Counted from the stretch's first letter, positions 45,240 through 54,445 are shown. The stretch: DNA of 64,000 nucleotides from Chitinophaga agri (GCF_010093065.1 NZ_CP048113.1:310001-374000); one strand, 5' to 3'. Translations and numbers: made by a program. The notes: generated by a model from the letters alone, not told the origin.

Positions 45240-46355
45240 TTGAAAAAGATATTCTTCCTCTTTGGTACCAGACCTGAAGCCATTAAAATGATCCCCCTGA
45301 TCAAAGCATGTGAAGCGCAACCCGATAAATGGTTACCCTACGTATGCGTGACTGGTCAGCATAGGCAAATGCTGGCACAGGTGCTGGACTTTTTTGGTGT
45401 CACGCCGCATGAGGACCTGGCTTTGATGAAACCCGGTCAGACATTGTTTGATATTACTGCCGACGGTCTGAAGAAACTGGATGAAGTGCTGGAAAGAGAA
45501 AAGCCGGACGTACTGGTAGTACAGGGTGATACCACCTCTGCCTTCACAGGTGCCCTCGCTGCGTACTATAAGAAAATTAAAATTGCACATATCGAAGCAG
45601 GACTGCGTAGCGGTAATAAATATTCCCCTTTCCCGGAAGAAATGAACAGGAAAATGGCCGGTGATCTGGCGGATTTCCATTTTGCGCCCACAATCACGGC
45701 ACAGGAGAATCTGTATGCCGAAAACATACGCGAACACGTATACGTAACCGGTAACACGGTCATAGATGCGCTGCTGATGACGGCAGACCTGATCAGTGAC
45801 GCCGCTGTCTATAAAGAATATTTCAGCTTCCTCGATCCTGCCAGGAGGACTATACTGGTCACCGGTCACCGCCGTGAGAGCTTCGGACAACCATTCGAAG
45901 AGATCTGTATGGCCATCCGTGATCTGGCCACCCGCTATGAAGGTAAAGTGCAGATCGTATACCCGGTGCATCTCAATCCGCAGGTACAGGAACCTGTACA
46001 GCGCTTGCTGAAAGGCGTACCCGGCATACATCTCATAGAACCGCTGGATTATCCCTATCTGGTATGGCTCATGAAACAGAGTTACCTGGTACTGACGGAC
46101 TCCGGTGGTATACAGGAAGAAGCACCTGCTTTAGGTAAACCGGTGCTGGTGATGCGGGATGTAACAGAACGTACCGAAGGTATAGATGCAGGTACGGCAA
46201 AGCTCGTGGGTACCAGTCGCCCTGTTATCGTAGAGAACTGTATTGCGCTGATGGAAGATGATGCACTGTACCAGCAGATGGCACAGGCCGTAAACCCTTA
46301 TGGCGACGGTACCAGCTCAGCACAGATCATTGATATTTTACACAAAGTACTTTAA
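45240..46355 (+). CDS. wecB: UDP-N-acetylglucosamine 2-epimerase (non-hydrolysing)
   Basis: This 371-residue GT-B-fold epimerase interconverts UDP-GlcNAc and UDP-ManNAc. Motifs include FGTRPEAIKMIPL at the N-terminus, VQGDTTSAFTGALAA, HIEAGLRSGNKYSPFPEEMNR, GHRRESFG, YPVHLNP and TDSGGIQEEAPALGKPVLVMRD. The only start in register with the conserved beginning is the TTG at 45240 (reading KKIFFLFGTRPEA). With the nucleotide-sugar dehydrogenase at 0.7-2 kb it could give UDP-ManNAcA. The next gene starts one base after its stop. Confidence 0.93.
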   Translation: MKKIFFLFGTRPEAIKMIPLIKACEAQPDKWLPYVCVTGQHRQMLAQVLDFFGVTPHEDLALMKPGQTLFDITADGLKKLDEVLEREKPDVLVVQGDTTSAFTGALAAYYKKIKIAHIEAGLRSGNKYSPFPEEMNRKMAGDLADFHFAPTITAQENLYAENIREHVYVTGNTVIDALLMTADLISDAAVYKEYFSFLDPARRTILVTGHRRESFGQPFEEICMAIRDLATRYEGKVQIVYPVHLNPQVQEPVQRLLKGVPGIHLIEPLDYPYLVWLMKQSYLVLTDSGGIQEEAPALGKPVLVMRDVTERTEGIDAGTAKLVGTSRPVIVENCIALMEDDALYQQMAQAVNPYGDGTSSAQIIDILHKVL

Positions 46356-46356
46356 T

Positions 46357-47295
46357 ATGAACGGCCCACTGGTCACGATCGTTTTACCTACTTACAACGG
46401 CTCCCGTTATCTGAGACAGTCACTCGACAGCTGTCTCGCGCAGACCTACACCAACTTTGAACTGCTCATCGTGAATGACTGTTCAACAGATAATACCGCG
46501 GAAATTGCTGCTGAATATGCGGCAAAGGACGCACGTGTCCGGCTGATCAGCAATGCTGTCAACAAACGCCTGCCTGCGTCGCTGAACACCGGCTTTGATG
46601 AAGCTAAGGGTACCTACTACACCTGGACTTCCGATGACAACTATTATGCGCCCGATGCACTGGAACGTATGGTAAAGATCCTCGCCGGGAAACCGGAGAT
46701 AGACCTGGTGTACTGTGACTACATCCAGATTGATGATGATAATAGGGAGGTAGGGATCATGCGATTCAATGATATTAACCAGAGCATCATCACCTGGGAA
46801 GGTTGTGGCGCCTGCTTCCTTTATAAAAAAGAAGTGCACCTGCGCAATAAAGGCTACAATTTATCCGCCTTTATGATCGAAGACTATGATTTCTTCCTGC
46901 GTGCCTTTATGCATAGTAAGTTCTACTATCTGCCGGAATATAATGTCTACTATTACCGTGTACATGCAGCGTCACTTACCGGTACCATGTCTACCGCTGT
47001 ACAGGACCTGCAGAAAATAGTGGTGGAGAAGCAATTGCCCACACTCGTACAGCACATCAGCAAACGTGATGAAATGCTGTATTACAGGAAGTTTGCCGTG
47101 TACTACGCTATCTTCAAGGAGAATCAGCCGAAGATGAAATTCTACCTGCAGAAGTTGTATCAGATGTCTCCCAAACAGGCATTCATCGCACTGGCCTTTA
47201 TTACTTTTAAGAAGATAAAAGGTGCCATCGTCATCCCTTTTTCTTTCGCAGTTGCCTTGCTGAAGCTCATGCTGTCAGGCGGCAAAGGAAAGTAA
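46357..47295 (+). CDS. Glycosyltransferase family 2
   Basis: This 312-residue GT-A inverting transferase has VTIVLPTYNGSRYLRQSLDSCLAQTY at the N-terminus, the metal-binding acid pair in WTSDDNYY, and ED in MIEDYDFFLRAF. A hydrophobic segment near the C-terminus suggests membrane association. The frame is open upstream, but the ATG at 46357, one base past the wecB stop, gives the canonical family start. It is the third gene of the polysaccharide operon. It converges on the flippase gene with only 2 bp between stops. Confidence 0.88.
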   Translation: MNGPLVTIVLPTYNGSRYLRQSLDSCLAQTYTNFELLIVNDCSTDNTAEIAAEYAAKDARVRLISNAVNKRLPASLNTGFDEAKGTYYTWTSDDNYYAPDALERMVKILAGKPEIDLVYCDYIQIDDDNREVGIMRFNDINQSIITWEGCGACFLYKKEVHLRNKGYNLSAFMIEDYDFFLRAFMHSKFYYLPEYNVYYYRVHAASLTGTMSTAVQDLQKIVVEKQLPTLVQHISKRDEMLYYRKFAVYYAIFKENQPKMKFYLQKLYQMSPKQAFIALAFITFKKIKGAIVIPFSFAVALLKLMLSGGKGK

Positions 47296-47297
47296 CC

Positions 47298-48800
47298 TTA
47301 TTCTACCGGCGGTTTCGCCAGTCCCAATCTCTTTTTCACAGTCTGAAACACACCTGTTGCATCTTCCGAGATCTGCAGCAGGAGTGTGGCTGTAATAAAC
47401 CCAGCGACAAAGAGGGTAGAGCGGAGAATGATGTTCACCAGCGGAATAGAGAAATTGATCAGTGTAGTGGTGAGGAGTATCAGTATAGTTGGTAAGGCAA
47501 TACCGTAGAGTGTCTTGATATTGAAAGGCTGCAGCTTGTAGTAGTACCACAGATACGCAAAACGGATCCCATTGAATACCACTACCAGGATCAGGTTGGC
47601 CGCACCCGCACCCCAGATATCAAATTGCCTGATCATCAGATAGCTCACCGGTACTGCCGCGATCAGCAATAATATGTTACAATATAACTCGAACTTCCAT
47701 TTGCGGGAAGAGATGATGATTTGTCCGCTGGCGCCTGTACCCAGTTCCACGATCTTCGCGAAAGCCAGCAGTAGCAGGGCCGGTTTCCCCGTTTTGTAGA
47801 TCTCCGGTAGTTGCAGGAAGGTCATTACATCGTCGAAGTTGATCCAGACCAGTCCGAACAGGAACGTCGATATCAGCAGTAGCGTGATAGACGTCTTTGT
47901 ATATACATCTGCCAGTTTCGGCATATTCTTCTCTTTCCATGCTCTGGCGATCACCGGGAAGGCAATACTTACCACGCTTCGCTGGGGCACCCCGATTGAC
48001 GTTACCATGTAGTTCACCAGGGAGAATACTGCGGCAAATTCGAGACCGTGCATACTGGAAATAGCCAGTCCGTCGAAACTGTCTTTGAACACCAGCACAA
48101 TATTGCCCGCCAGCATAAATATCACATACGGCAGCATCTTCGTCCACAGGCGTCTTGTTAGTTTACTGATCTTGAAGGTGATATTGAGTTCGCCGATAGA
48201 TATCATATAAATGAGCAGACCGAAGAACGATACGCCATACAGAAAACTAAAGCATATAAAGAACGTCTTCAGGTTGATCCACTCCAGGATGTAAACGACT
48301 AATAACAGCAGATTAGCTACGCGGAACGCGACCTCTTTAAAGAAATTGGATACGACTGTTTTAAAAAGGTTCCATGCCTGTGCTTCCAGCACTGTGAGAT
48401 AGGTCAGGAAGAAAGTAACGGGTATCACCAGGTAATAATAATCCACCAGCAGGGCCGACTTACCTGAAAATTTGCGGCTGATAAACGGCTCCAGGAAATA
48501 GGTACCCGCTGCCAGTAACAGGAACCCGATCGTCGTGATCAGCAGGGCCACCGTCAGCAGGTCGGAACTCTTGCGGTCCATCCGGTCACTATAGTAAGGG
48601 TAGAATTTCGTTAGGAGGGTGGGTACGCCAAATGTGGCAATAGCCGAAAATAATACGCCCATTTCGAGGAGTACGCGGGTCAGACCATTATGTTCCGGCA
48701 GGAGGTATTTTGCAGATAAGAATACGTTAATAGCACCGAAAATAAAACCAACATAAGTCCAGACGATTGAAACAATACTCTTTTTCCGCAGTTCGCTCAT
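47298..48800 (-). CDS. Polysaccharide flippase (Wzx-like, MOP superfamily)
   Basis: This is a 500-residue inner membrane protein with about 12-14 hydrophobic helices, starting SELRKKSIVSIVWTYVGFIFGAINVF. It contains segments typical of the polysaccharide-biosynthesis MOP branch (FGVPTLLTKFYPYY, SIGVPQRSVVSIAFPVIARAWKEK). It would flip lipid-linked sugar units to the periplasm. It shares an 118-bp divergent spacer with the next glycosyltransferase gene and is flanked by sugar-transfer genes on both sides. Substrate unknown. Confidence 0.88.
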   Translation of the reverse strand: MSELRKKSIVSIVWTYVGFIFGAINVFLSAKYLLPEHNGLTRVLLEMGVLFSAIATFGVPTLLTKFYPYYSDRMDRKSSDLLTVALLITTIGFLLLAAGTYFLEPFISRKFSGKSALLVDYYYLVIPVTFFLTYLTVLEAQAWNLFKTVVSNFFKEVAFRVANLLLLVVYILEWINLKTFFICFSFLYGVSFFGLLIYMISIGELNITFKISKLTRRLWTKMLPYVIFMLAGNIVLVFKDSFDGLAISSMHGLEFAAVFSLVNYMVTSIGVPQRSVVSIAFPVIARAWKEKNMPKLADVYTKTSITLLLISTFLFGLVWINFDDVMTFLQLPEIYKTGKPALLLLAFAKIVELGTGASGQIIISSRKWKFELYCNILLLIAAVPVSYLMIRQFDIWGAGAANLILVVVFNGIRFAYLWYYYKLQPFNIKTLYGIALPTILILLTTTLINFSIPLVNIILRSTLFVAGFITATLLLQISEDATGVFQTVKKRLGLAKPPVE

Positions 48801-48918
48801 ATTTCTTTAAAAATAACAGTTGTTGTAAAGCTAAAGGTATTTATTAATTTGCGATTTCAGATGGTGTTTTGCCATTTTTAATCGGCTGCTCCGGCAGCTA
48901 TATTGTACAGTATCAAGC

Positions 48919-49929
48919 ATGGACCTTTCGATCATCATTGTAAATTATAAGAGTAGCCGCCTCATTCTGGATTGTATCAGCACCATTGTGGCGCAAACGA
49001 CAAATATCAGTTACGAGGTGATCGTAGTGGACAATGCTTCCGGGGATGACAGTGAACAACAGATCACGTCCGCCTATCCCTTTGTACAGTTCCTGCAAAC
49101 CGGCTACAATGCAGGCTTTTCCCGCGCCAATAATGTTGGCCTTCGTGCAGCCAAGGGAGATCATCTGTTATTACTGAACCCTGATACACTTATCCTGGAC
49201 CATGCACTGGACCGTTGTGTACAGCGTTTTGCACAGAGTGACCTGATCGCCTGCGGCGTACAGCAGCTGAATGCTGACCGTACCCTGCAAATATCGGGCA
49301 ACTATTTCATGAAGGGCGGTCTGAACCACCTCCTGCCTTTACCTTACTGGGGGAAAGTGATCCGCTGGGTAGGGTATAAAATGAAGACCAAAGTGCCTAA
49401 CGTGCAGGAAGCCAGCACGGAACATCATGTAGACTGGATCAGTGGTGCTTACCTGATGGTGAAACGTAGTTCCATAGAAAAGGCAGGGTATATGGATGAA
49501 GACTTCTTCCTGTATGCAGAAGAGGTGGAATGGTGCAGTCGCCTGCGTAAACACGGTGAGCTGGCCATATACGGCGACATCAATATCATTCATTTACAGG
49601 GAGAAACAACCGGCGATGCATTTGATTCTGATGAGAAAGGTTACTACGGACTATACGACCGTAAGGGGCTGCAGCTCATGTTGTCCAATCACGTGAGGGT
49701 GCGCAAGCAGTTCGGTGTACTATGGTATTTCATCTTATTACTCAATTATACATTTGCCATACCGGTATTCTTTATCGGTAGCCTGTTTGAAAATATCTTC
49801 AAGGGCCGCAATCCTTTCCGGTATATGCCGCAGGTCTGGGGACTGACCAAAAATGTCTGCCATTTGTGGGGGCTGACACCTACTATCGTCCGGAATAAAC
49901 CCTATTTCTATAATGTACTAAGCAGATAG
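48919..49929 (+). CDS. Glycosyltransferase family 2 (rhamnosyltransferase-like)
   Basis: This 336-residue GT-A enzyme starts LSIIIVNYKSSRLILDCI. It has VVDNASGDDSEQQI, the donor-site LLLLNPDTLI (DxD-like), and the acceptor-side base region YMDEDFFLYAEEVEWCSRLRKHG. The resemblance is to WbbL-type rhamnosyltransferases. A C-terminal hydrophobic helix (FILLLNYTFAIPVFFIG) probably anchors it at the inner membrane. It is transcribed divergently from the flippase. Confidence 0.87.
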   Translation: MDLSIIIVNYKSSRLILDCISTIVAQTTNISYEVIVVDNASGDDSEQQITSAYPFVQFLQTGYNAGFSRANNVGLRAAKGDHLLLLNPDTLILDHALDRCVQRFAQSDLIACGVQQLNADRTLQISGNYFMKGGLNHLLPLPYWGKVIRWVGYKMKTKVPNVQEASTEHHVDWISGAYLMVKRSSIEKAGYMDEDFFLYAEEVEWCSRLRKHGELAIYGDINIIHLQGETTGDAFDSDEKGYYGLYDRKGLQLMLSNHVRVRKQFGVLWYFILLLNYTFAIPVFFIGSLFENIFKGRNPFRYMPQVWGLTKNVCHLWGLTPTIVRNKPYFYNVLSR

Positions 49930-50012
49930 TCCGGCAGCCTTTAAATTTTACAAGCGCTGTTGCTGCCAAATCCGTAGTGCACAGTCCTGGTACTTTTGAA
50001 TTGTCCAGTTTC

Positions 50013-50086
50013 AATTGAAGACCTCATCCGTCTTCAGCAATACGACACACCGATGCCGGTTGAAGAACTTGTCCGTCTTCAGCCTC
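50013..50086. repeat. Tandem pair of similar hairpins
   Basis: Two copies of a hairpin unit of about 25 nt are 45 bp apart. TTGAAGAC-N7-GTCTTCAGC is at 50015-50038 and TTGAAGA-N9-TCTTCAGC at 50060-50083. Both share TCCGTCTTCAGC. They lie between convergent glycosyltransferase genes and may end transcription in either direction, though T-runs are absent. Confidence 0.55.
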
Positions 50087-50089
50087 CAG

Positions 50090-50121
50090 TTCCTGATCCA
50101 CAATTCCTATTTCCTAATTTT
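50090..50121. repeat. TAGGAATT-type 3'-end repeat, locus 6 (single arm)
   Basis: On the minus strand, TTAGGAAATAGGAATTGTGG and GATCAGGAACT follow. The first TAG is the stop codon of the glycosyltransferase gene that ends here. Confidence 0.6.
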
Positions 50122-51043
50122 CCCCTACGTGTACCGGCTCCCAGTATCCTTTCAGTACATCGATCCTGAACTGGATAACAGGCCACGTCTTAGCGGGTTT
50201 GCCCTGTAGGAGGTAGTATCCTCCGATCACAACGGAGGCGCCCAGTTTGAAGAGATATTCCAGGCTTTTCTTATGTACGGCAGCTGCGCCTTTTGCATGC
50301 ATACGCACCTTTTCGCCACGGCCGATACCCGAGGCCACACGGTACATATATTCTGAAGTCAGCTTCTTTACTTCCACGACATGATGTACGATCACTGCCG
50401 GGTCATAATAGATAACACCGCCTCTTTCGATCAGTTTATAGAAAAACTCCTTGCCTTCGCCACCGACACGGAGTGTGCCTTTTACACCCGGCAGACTGGT
50501 ATTAAAACCGCCGACAGCGAAGAAATCGTCCCTGCGTACGATCATATTGGATTCCAGCGGATAGCGGCCGTTCTCGAACGGTTTGGCTTCCGGACTATAG
50601 TCAAAATTACCTACCAGTGAAGACACATAATGCGACATCCATTTGGGTTCGGAAGGGATGTAACGGGGAATAATGCGTCCTCCGAGGCCGGTTGCATCAG
50701 GATGTTGTTCAAAGAATGTGATGATGTTCTGAAGATAACCAGGCATGGCCACGGCATCATCATCCATACAGCAAATCAGTTGTCCGCTGGACTTCTCAGC
50801 GCCGGTATTACGGGCAAAGGAAGCACCCTGGCGGGTTTCCAGGTAATAGGCAATTTGCATGTCGGGGTGAGCATCTATATATTCCCGTACCTTGGCAGCC
50901 GTATTATCCTTGCTGTTGTTATCTACCACGATCACTTCATAGCGTTGTTTATCAATATCCTGTTTGTACAGACTATCAATTGCCTCGATAATATAGGCTT
51001 CTCTGTTATATGAACAAATGACTACTGATATCGCTATTCCCAT
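50114..51043 (-). CDS. Glycosyltransferase family 2
   Basis: This 309-residue GT-A transferase starts ISVVICSYNREAYIIEAIDSLYKQD. It has VVDNNSKDNTAAKV, the metal-site CCMDDDAVAMPGY, and GGEGKEFFYKLIERG in the acceptor half. It belongs with the neighbouring polysaccharide genes but is transcribed separately. The donor sugar is unknown. Its TAG stop is embedded in a dispersed TAGGAA repeat. Confidence 0.87.
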   Translation of the reverse strand: MGIAISVVICSYNREAYIIEAIDSLYKQDIDKQRYEVIVVDNNSKDNTAAKVREYIDAHPDMQIAYYLETRQGASFARNTGAEKSSGQLICCMDDDAVAMPGYLQNIITFFEQHPDATGLGGRIIPRYIPSEPKWMSHYVSSLVGNFDYSPEAKPFENGRYPLESNMIVRRDDFFAVGGFNTSLPGVKGTLRVGGEGKEFFYKLIERGGVIYYDPAVIVHHVVEVKKLTSEYMYRVASGIGRGEKVRMHAKGAAAVHKKSLEYLFKLGASVVIGGYYLLQGKPAKTWPVIQFRIDVLKGYWEPVHVGEN

Positions 51044-51119
51044 GATTGTAACTATCCTTTTTGTTTAAAATTCTGATGAGGTAAAGCAAAATAACTGTAA
51101 TTTATCCGAAATTTCAATA

Positions 51120-51404
51120 ATGGGGCGGTCACGATTCCTTTTAAAGCTGGCATTTATATGCAACCTCTGCTTCCTGATAGCGGAAGCATCTTATTACATT
51201 AAATTCGAAGGACAGGCCCCGGAGTTACTTAAGCTGATCCTGCCAGTGGGAATGATCCTCGCATTTCCGCTGAACCTGCTGGTATTGCTGATCACTACTA
51301 TTGTATTATGGCGGCGGAAGATCACGTGGGCAGAGCTGCCTCCCTATGTTTTTATTGTGAATGTCATAATTTTACTCGTTCAATTTTATTTCCTGTTCAG
51401 ATGA
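51120..51404 (+). CDS. Small membrane protein, translationally coupled to the queuosine-precursor transporter
   Basis: This 94-residue protein has three predicted membrane segments (about 8-27, 35-60 and 74-94), with a short charged loop WRRKITWAELP. No family is recognised. Its stop overlaps the start of the next gene as ATGA (51401-51404), which indicates translational coupling. It may be an accessory factor for that transporter. The absence of known motifs leaves the function open. Confidence 0.7.
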   Translation: MGRSRFLLKLAFICNLCFLIAEASYYIKFEGQAPELLKLILPVGMILAFPLNLLVLLITTIVLWRRKITWAELPPYVFIVNVIILLVQFYFLFR

Positions 51405-52195
51405 TCAACAACATTCTAAAAGACAGACCAACTAAACTTTTCATCTTCTTCTGCTCGTTCTTCGTGGCCAATGCGCTGATCGCGGAATGTATCGGGGGCA
51501 AGATCTTTTCGCTGGAGAAACTGTTCGGGCTTCCCGTACATACCTTCACGGTGTTTGGTCAAAGCGGATTATCCTTCAACCTGACCTGCGGTGTTATATT
51601 ATGGCCGCTGGAATTTGTATTGACGGATATTGTAAATGAATATTATGGTCCGAAGGCCGTAAAACGTATTTCCTACATTGCTGTATCATTGATCGCCTAT
51701 GCGTTTGTGATGTTCTATGTAGCAATGGGCGTGCCACCTGCTGATTTCTGGATCACTTCCGGTGTAGCAGACGGGATTCCTGATATGCCGACCGCATTCA
51801 ATGGCATCTTTGGTCAGGGCATGTGGATCATTATCGGTAGTATAGCAGCCTTCCTGGTCAGCCAGATCGTAGATGTCACCGTATTTCACCGTATTAAAAG
51901 GGCGACCGGCGAGAAGCACATGTGGCTCAGGGCAACTGGTTCTACGCTGGTGTCACAGCTGGTAGACAGTTTCATTGTACTGTTCATTGCGTTTAAAGTA
52001 GGTAAGGGCTGGAGCTGGCAGCTGGTACTGGCAGTGTGTGTGGTGAACTATATTTATAAGTTTACCGTAGCGATCTTACTGACGCCAGTGATCTACTATG
52101 CAGAAATGCTGATTGAAAAATACCTGGGCGCTGATGCTGCACGTATGAAAGCAGCGGCGATGGGTAAAGAGGAGACGATGATCGTGCATGAATAA
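51401..52195 (+). CDS. Queuosine precursor transporter (YhhQ/VUT family)
   Basis: This is a 264-residue inner membrane protein with about six to seven segments. Family features are NLTCGVILWPLEFVLTDIVNEYYGPKAVKRISY near residue 65-97, WIIIGSIAAFLVSQIVDVTVFHRIKRATGEKHMWLRATGSTLVSQLVDSFIV, and a final ILLTPVIYYAEMLIEKYLG. Members import preQ0/preQ1 or queuine for tRNA modification. The reading frame is open upstream to 51308, but the ATG at 51401 coupled to the preceding gene is the natural start. I saw no preQ1 riboswitch. It ends one base before the convergent Nudix gene. Confidence 0.87.
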   Translation: MINNILKDRPTKLFIFFCSFFVANALIAECIGGKIFSLEKLFGLPVHTFTVFGQSGLSFNLTCGVILWPLEFVLTDIVNEYYGPKAVKRISYIAVSLIAYAFVMFYVAMGVPPADFWITSGVADGIPDMPTAFNGIFGQGMWIIIGSIAAFLVSQIVDVTVFHRIKRATGEKHMWLRATGSTLVSQLVDSFIVLFIAFKVGKGWSWQLVLAVCVVNYIYKFTVAILLTPVIYYAEMLIEKYLGADAARMKAAAMGKEETMIVHE

Positions 52196-52648
52196 TTAGT
52201 AGCGGACCTTCACCAGGTCAGCCACCACTTTATCAATGGGAAGGGTGACTGCTTCGGCGGAAAACTCTTCCCAGTTGATCCATCTGGCGCCTTCCACCTG
52301 GAACGCACCTTGGGGTATTTCGAATCCAAAAGGCTTGTCCAATACCGGGAAACCAGGTGTTGACAAGGGTCTAACCAGATAATATATAGAGATGATCTGT
52401 GACTGGTCGTCAAAAGCAGATATCTGGAAGAAATCAGTGGTATAGATATGTTCCACCACTTCCACGTCAAGTCCCAGTTCTTCCTGGAATTCTCTCACTA
52501 CACATTGAAGGGTACCTTCGCCAAATTCAAGTCCGCCACCGGGAAACTTGGTATAATATCCTCCCCGGATATATTCATCACTGACGAGCACCTGTCGTTG
52601 CTCATTCATCATTATACCATATACGCGAACATTGAACACTTTCTTCAT
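52196..52648 (-). CDS. Nudix hydrolase
   Basis: This 150-residue protein has a complete Nudix box, GGGLEFGEGTLQCVVREFQEELGL (G-x5-E-x7-REUxEExGU), at about residues 37-60. Such enzymes hydrolyse nucleoside diphosphates linked to other moieties; the substrate cannot be inferred. The gene lies 39 bp after the CorA stop on the same strand, so readthrough from corA is possible. It abuts the transporter gene on the other strand with no intervening base. Confidence 0.88.
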   Translation of the reverse strand: MKKVFNVRVYGIMMNEQRQVLVSDEYIRGGYYTKFPGGGLEFGEGTLQCVVREFQEELGLDVEVVEHIYTTDFFQISAFDDQSQIISIYYLVRPLSTPGFPVLDKPFGFEIPQGAFQVEGARWINWEEFSAEAVTLPIDKVVADLVKVRY

Positions 52649-52687
52649 CAGAGGATCAGGTTATTGAGTCAGCAGGCAAGATACAGC

Positions 52688-53626
52688 CTAGAACCATTTC
52701 TTTTTCATGAAATACCAGCTCATGATAACGGATATCACGATAGACAGTATGACGGGTATGTAGAATGCGTGGGCTGAGTGGGCGAATGGAATTTCTACGT
52801 TCATACCATAGATACTCGCGACCAATACGGGAAAGGTGAGGACGATGGTAATGGACGTGAGGCGTTTCATTACTAGGTTAAGGTTATTGGAAATAATGCT
52901 GGCAAAGGCATCCATAGAGCTGCTAAGGATGTTGGTATATACATTCGCCATTTCCAGCGCCTGGGAGGTGTCTACGATAAGGTCGTGCAGAAATTCCTTT
53001 TCATCTTCGTTCAGTCCGAGGAAGTTGGTACGCTCCAGTTTCATGAGCAGTAGTTCATTACTGCGCAGCGCGGTGAGGAAATATACCAGGCTTTTCTGGA
53101 TACGCATGATGTATAGCAGTTCCTCGTTACGGTTACTGTCGTACAGCTTTTGCTCGAGGATATTCCTGCGCTGATTGATCTCTTTCAGGTAATCCAGGAA
53201 GTTCATGGTCACCTTCTCGAAGATCTTCAGCACCATCATATTCCTTTTCTCCGGATGACGGTTATGGAAGGTGTTCAGGAAGCGGTTGATCGCTGCATTG
53301 TCGAAGGAATTGACGGTGAGGATCTGATTATGCGTGAGGATGATCACGATGGGGATGGTAATGTAATAGGCATCGCTCTCATTGATGGAATTGTTTTCCG
53401 TCGGTGTCTTGATAACAATGAGTTTTACATTATCCTCCAGCTCATAGCGCGACTTCTCATCAATATCGAGAGAGTCGGTAAGAAAGTCCAGGGGAATGTC
53501 CAGCTCTTCGGAGAGCTGGGCAAATTCAGATTGCTTTAACGGAGGGGTAATATTTACCCAGGCTCCGTTCTCTGGTCCTGAAATTTCTACCGTGCGCGAG
53601 TCTATATTTTTGAAATATTGAATCAT
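52688..53626 (-). CDS. corA: CorA-family magnesium/divalent cation transporter
   Basis: This 312-residue pentameric channel protein has a cytosolic N-terminal funnel (1-245) with a long helix containing NQRRNILEQKLYDSNRNEELLYIMRIQKSLVYF. Two C-terminal membrane segments are present, and the pore signature YGMN is at the end of the first (VASIYGMNVEIPFAHS). The C-terminus is basic (FMKKKWF). It is preceded by a full promoter with the -7 box only 7 nt from the ATG; the -33 element overlaps the last codons of dapF. Confidence 0.92.
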   Translation of the reverse strand: MIQYFKNIDSRTVEISGPENGAWVNITPPLKQSEFAQLSEELDIPLDFLTDSLDIDEKSRYELEDNVKLIVIKTPTENNSINESDAYYITIPIVIILTHNQILTVNSFDNAAINRFLNTFHNRHPEKRNMMVLKIFEKVTMNFLDYLKEINQRRNILEQKLYDSNRNEELLYIMRIQKSLVYFLTALRSNELLLMKLERTNFLGLNEDEKEFLHDLIVDTSQALEMANVYTNILSSSMDAFASIISNNLNLVMKRLTSITIVLTFPVLVASIYGMNVEIPFAHSAHAFYIPVILSIVISVIMSWYFMKKKWF

Positions 53627-53633
53627 CCGGCCG

Positions 53634-53662
53634 CAAAGGTAGAATAATTAAAGTTACGGCAA
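53634..53662 (-). promoter_or_regulatory. Promoter of corA, apparently leaderless
   Basis: On the minus strand, TTG (53660-53662), an 18-bp spacer and perfect TACCTTTG (53634-53641) are followed by 7 nt to the ATG. The -33 element lies in the dapF 3' end. Confidence 0.65.
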
Positions 53663-54439
53663 TGTGATATTTCCTTCGAACACCAGTGTTGCCGGTCCGC
53701 AAAGCCAGATATTGTTATAGGACATTTCACCGGTACGGGTGAATCTTACTTCTAATTTACCGCCCAGGGTCTGTACAGGGACGATGTACTCCTTTGTTTC
53801 AGCACCGGCCGTCATGAGTGCAGCAGCGGTTACGCCGGTACCACAGGAGTAGGTTTCGTCTTCTACGCCACGTTCATAGGTACGTACGAAGATGCCTTTC
53901 TCGAGTGATTGTACAAAGTTGACATTGGTGCCTTCTTTGGCGAAGCGGTCGTTATAGCGGATGCGTTTTCCTTCATTATATACATCCACTGCTTTTACGT
54001 CTTCCACAAATCTTACATAGTGTGGAGAGCCTGTATTCAGGTAGGAGTGGAGAGAATTGATCTCTACGCCACTTACATCCTGCATTTTCAGGTTTACCCA
54101 GTCATCAGCGCTCAATGTCGCTTCATGAGGACCGTCCACTGCCAGGAAGGTGAGTTTCTCGTTGGTGAGTCCCATTTTACGGGCAAAGGCTACCAGGCAG
54201 CGTCCACCATTTCCGCACATGCTACTTTCACGGCCGTCAGCATTATAGTATTTCATACCGAAGTCATATCCCTCCTGCTTGTTCAGCAGCATCAGACCGT
54301 CGGCGCCGATACCGAAACGTCTGTCACACAGGAAATGCACTTGTTGTTCTGTAAGAAAATTGTATTCGCCGTTCCGGTTATCCATGATCACGAAGTCATT
54401 GCCGGTGCCCTGGTATTTGTAGAAATGAATTGCTGACAT
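53654..54439 (-). CDS. dapF: Diaminopimelate epimerase
   Basis: This 261-residue cofactor-independent racemase converts L,L- to meso-diaminopimelate for lysine and peptidoglycan synthesis. The two catalytic cysteines are in ESSMCGNGGRCL and YSCGTGVTAAAL; the N-terminus HFYKYQGTGNDFVIMDNR is characteristic. I use the ATG at 54437-54439. A longer TTG-initiated frame starts inside a perfect TATATTTG promoter box, which lies 6 nt before this ATG. meso-DAP is also the residue cut by the NlpC/P60 enzyme encoded at 43 kb. Confidence 0.94.
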   Translation of the reverse strand: MSAIHFYKYQGTGNDFVIMDNRNGEYNFLTEQQVHFLCDRRFGIGADGLMLLNKQEGYDFGMKYYNADGRESSMCGNGGRCLVAFARKMGLTNEKLTFLAVDGPHEATLSADDWVNLKMQDVSGVEINSLHSYLNTGSPHYVRFVEDVKAVDVYNEGKRIRYNDRFAKEGTNVNFVQSLEKGIFVRTYERGVEDETYSCGTGVTAAALMTAGAETKEYIVPVQTLGGKLEVRFTRTGEMSYNNIWLCGPATLVFEGNITLP

Positions 54440-54445
54440 AAGGAA

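Noticed and set aside
51044..51119. preQ1 riboswitch upstream of the queuosine-precursor transporter operon
   Set aside because: The 76-bp spacer lacks the short GC stem and A-rich tail pattern of preQ1 aptamers.
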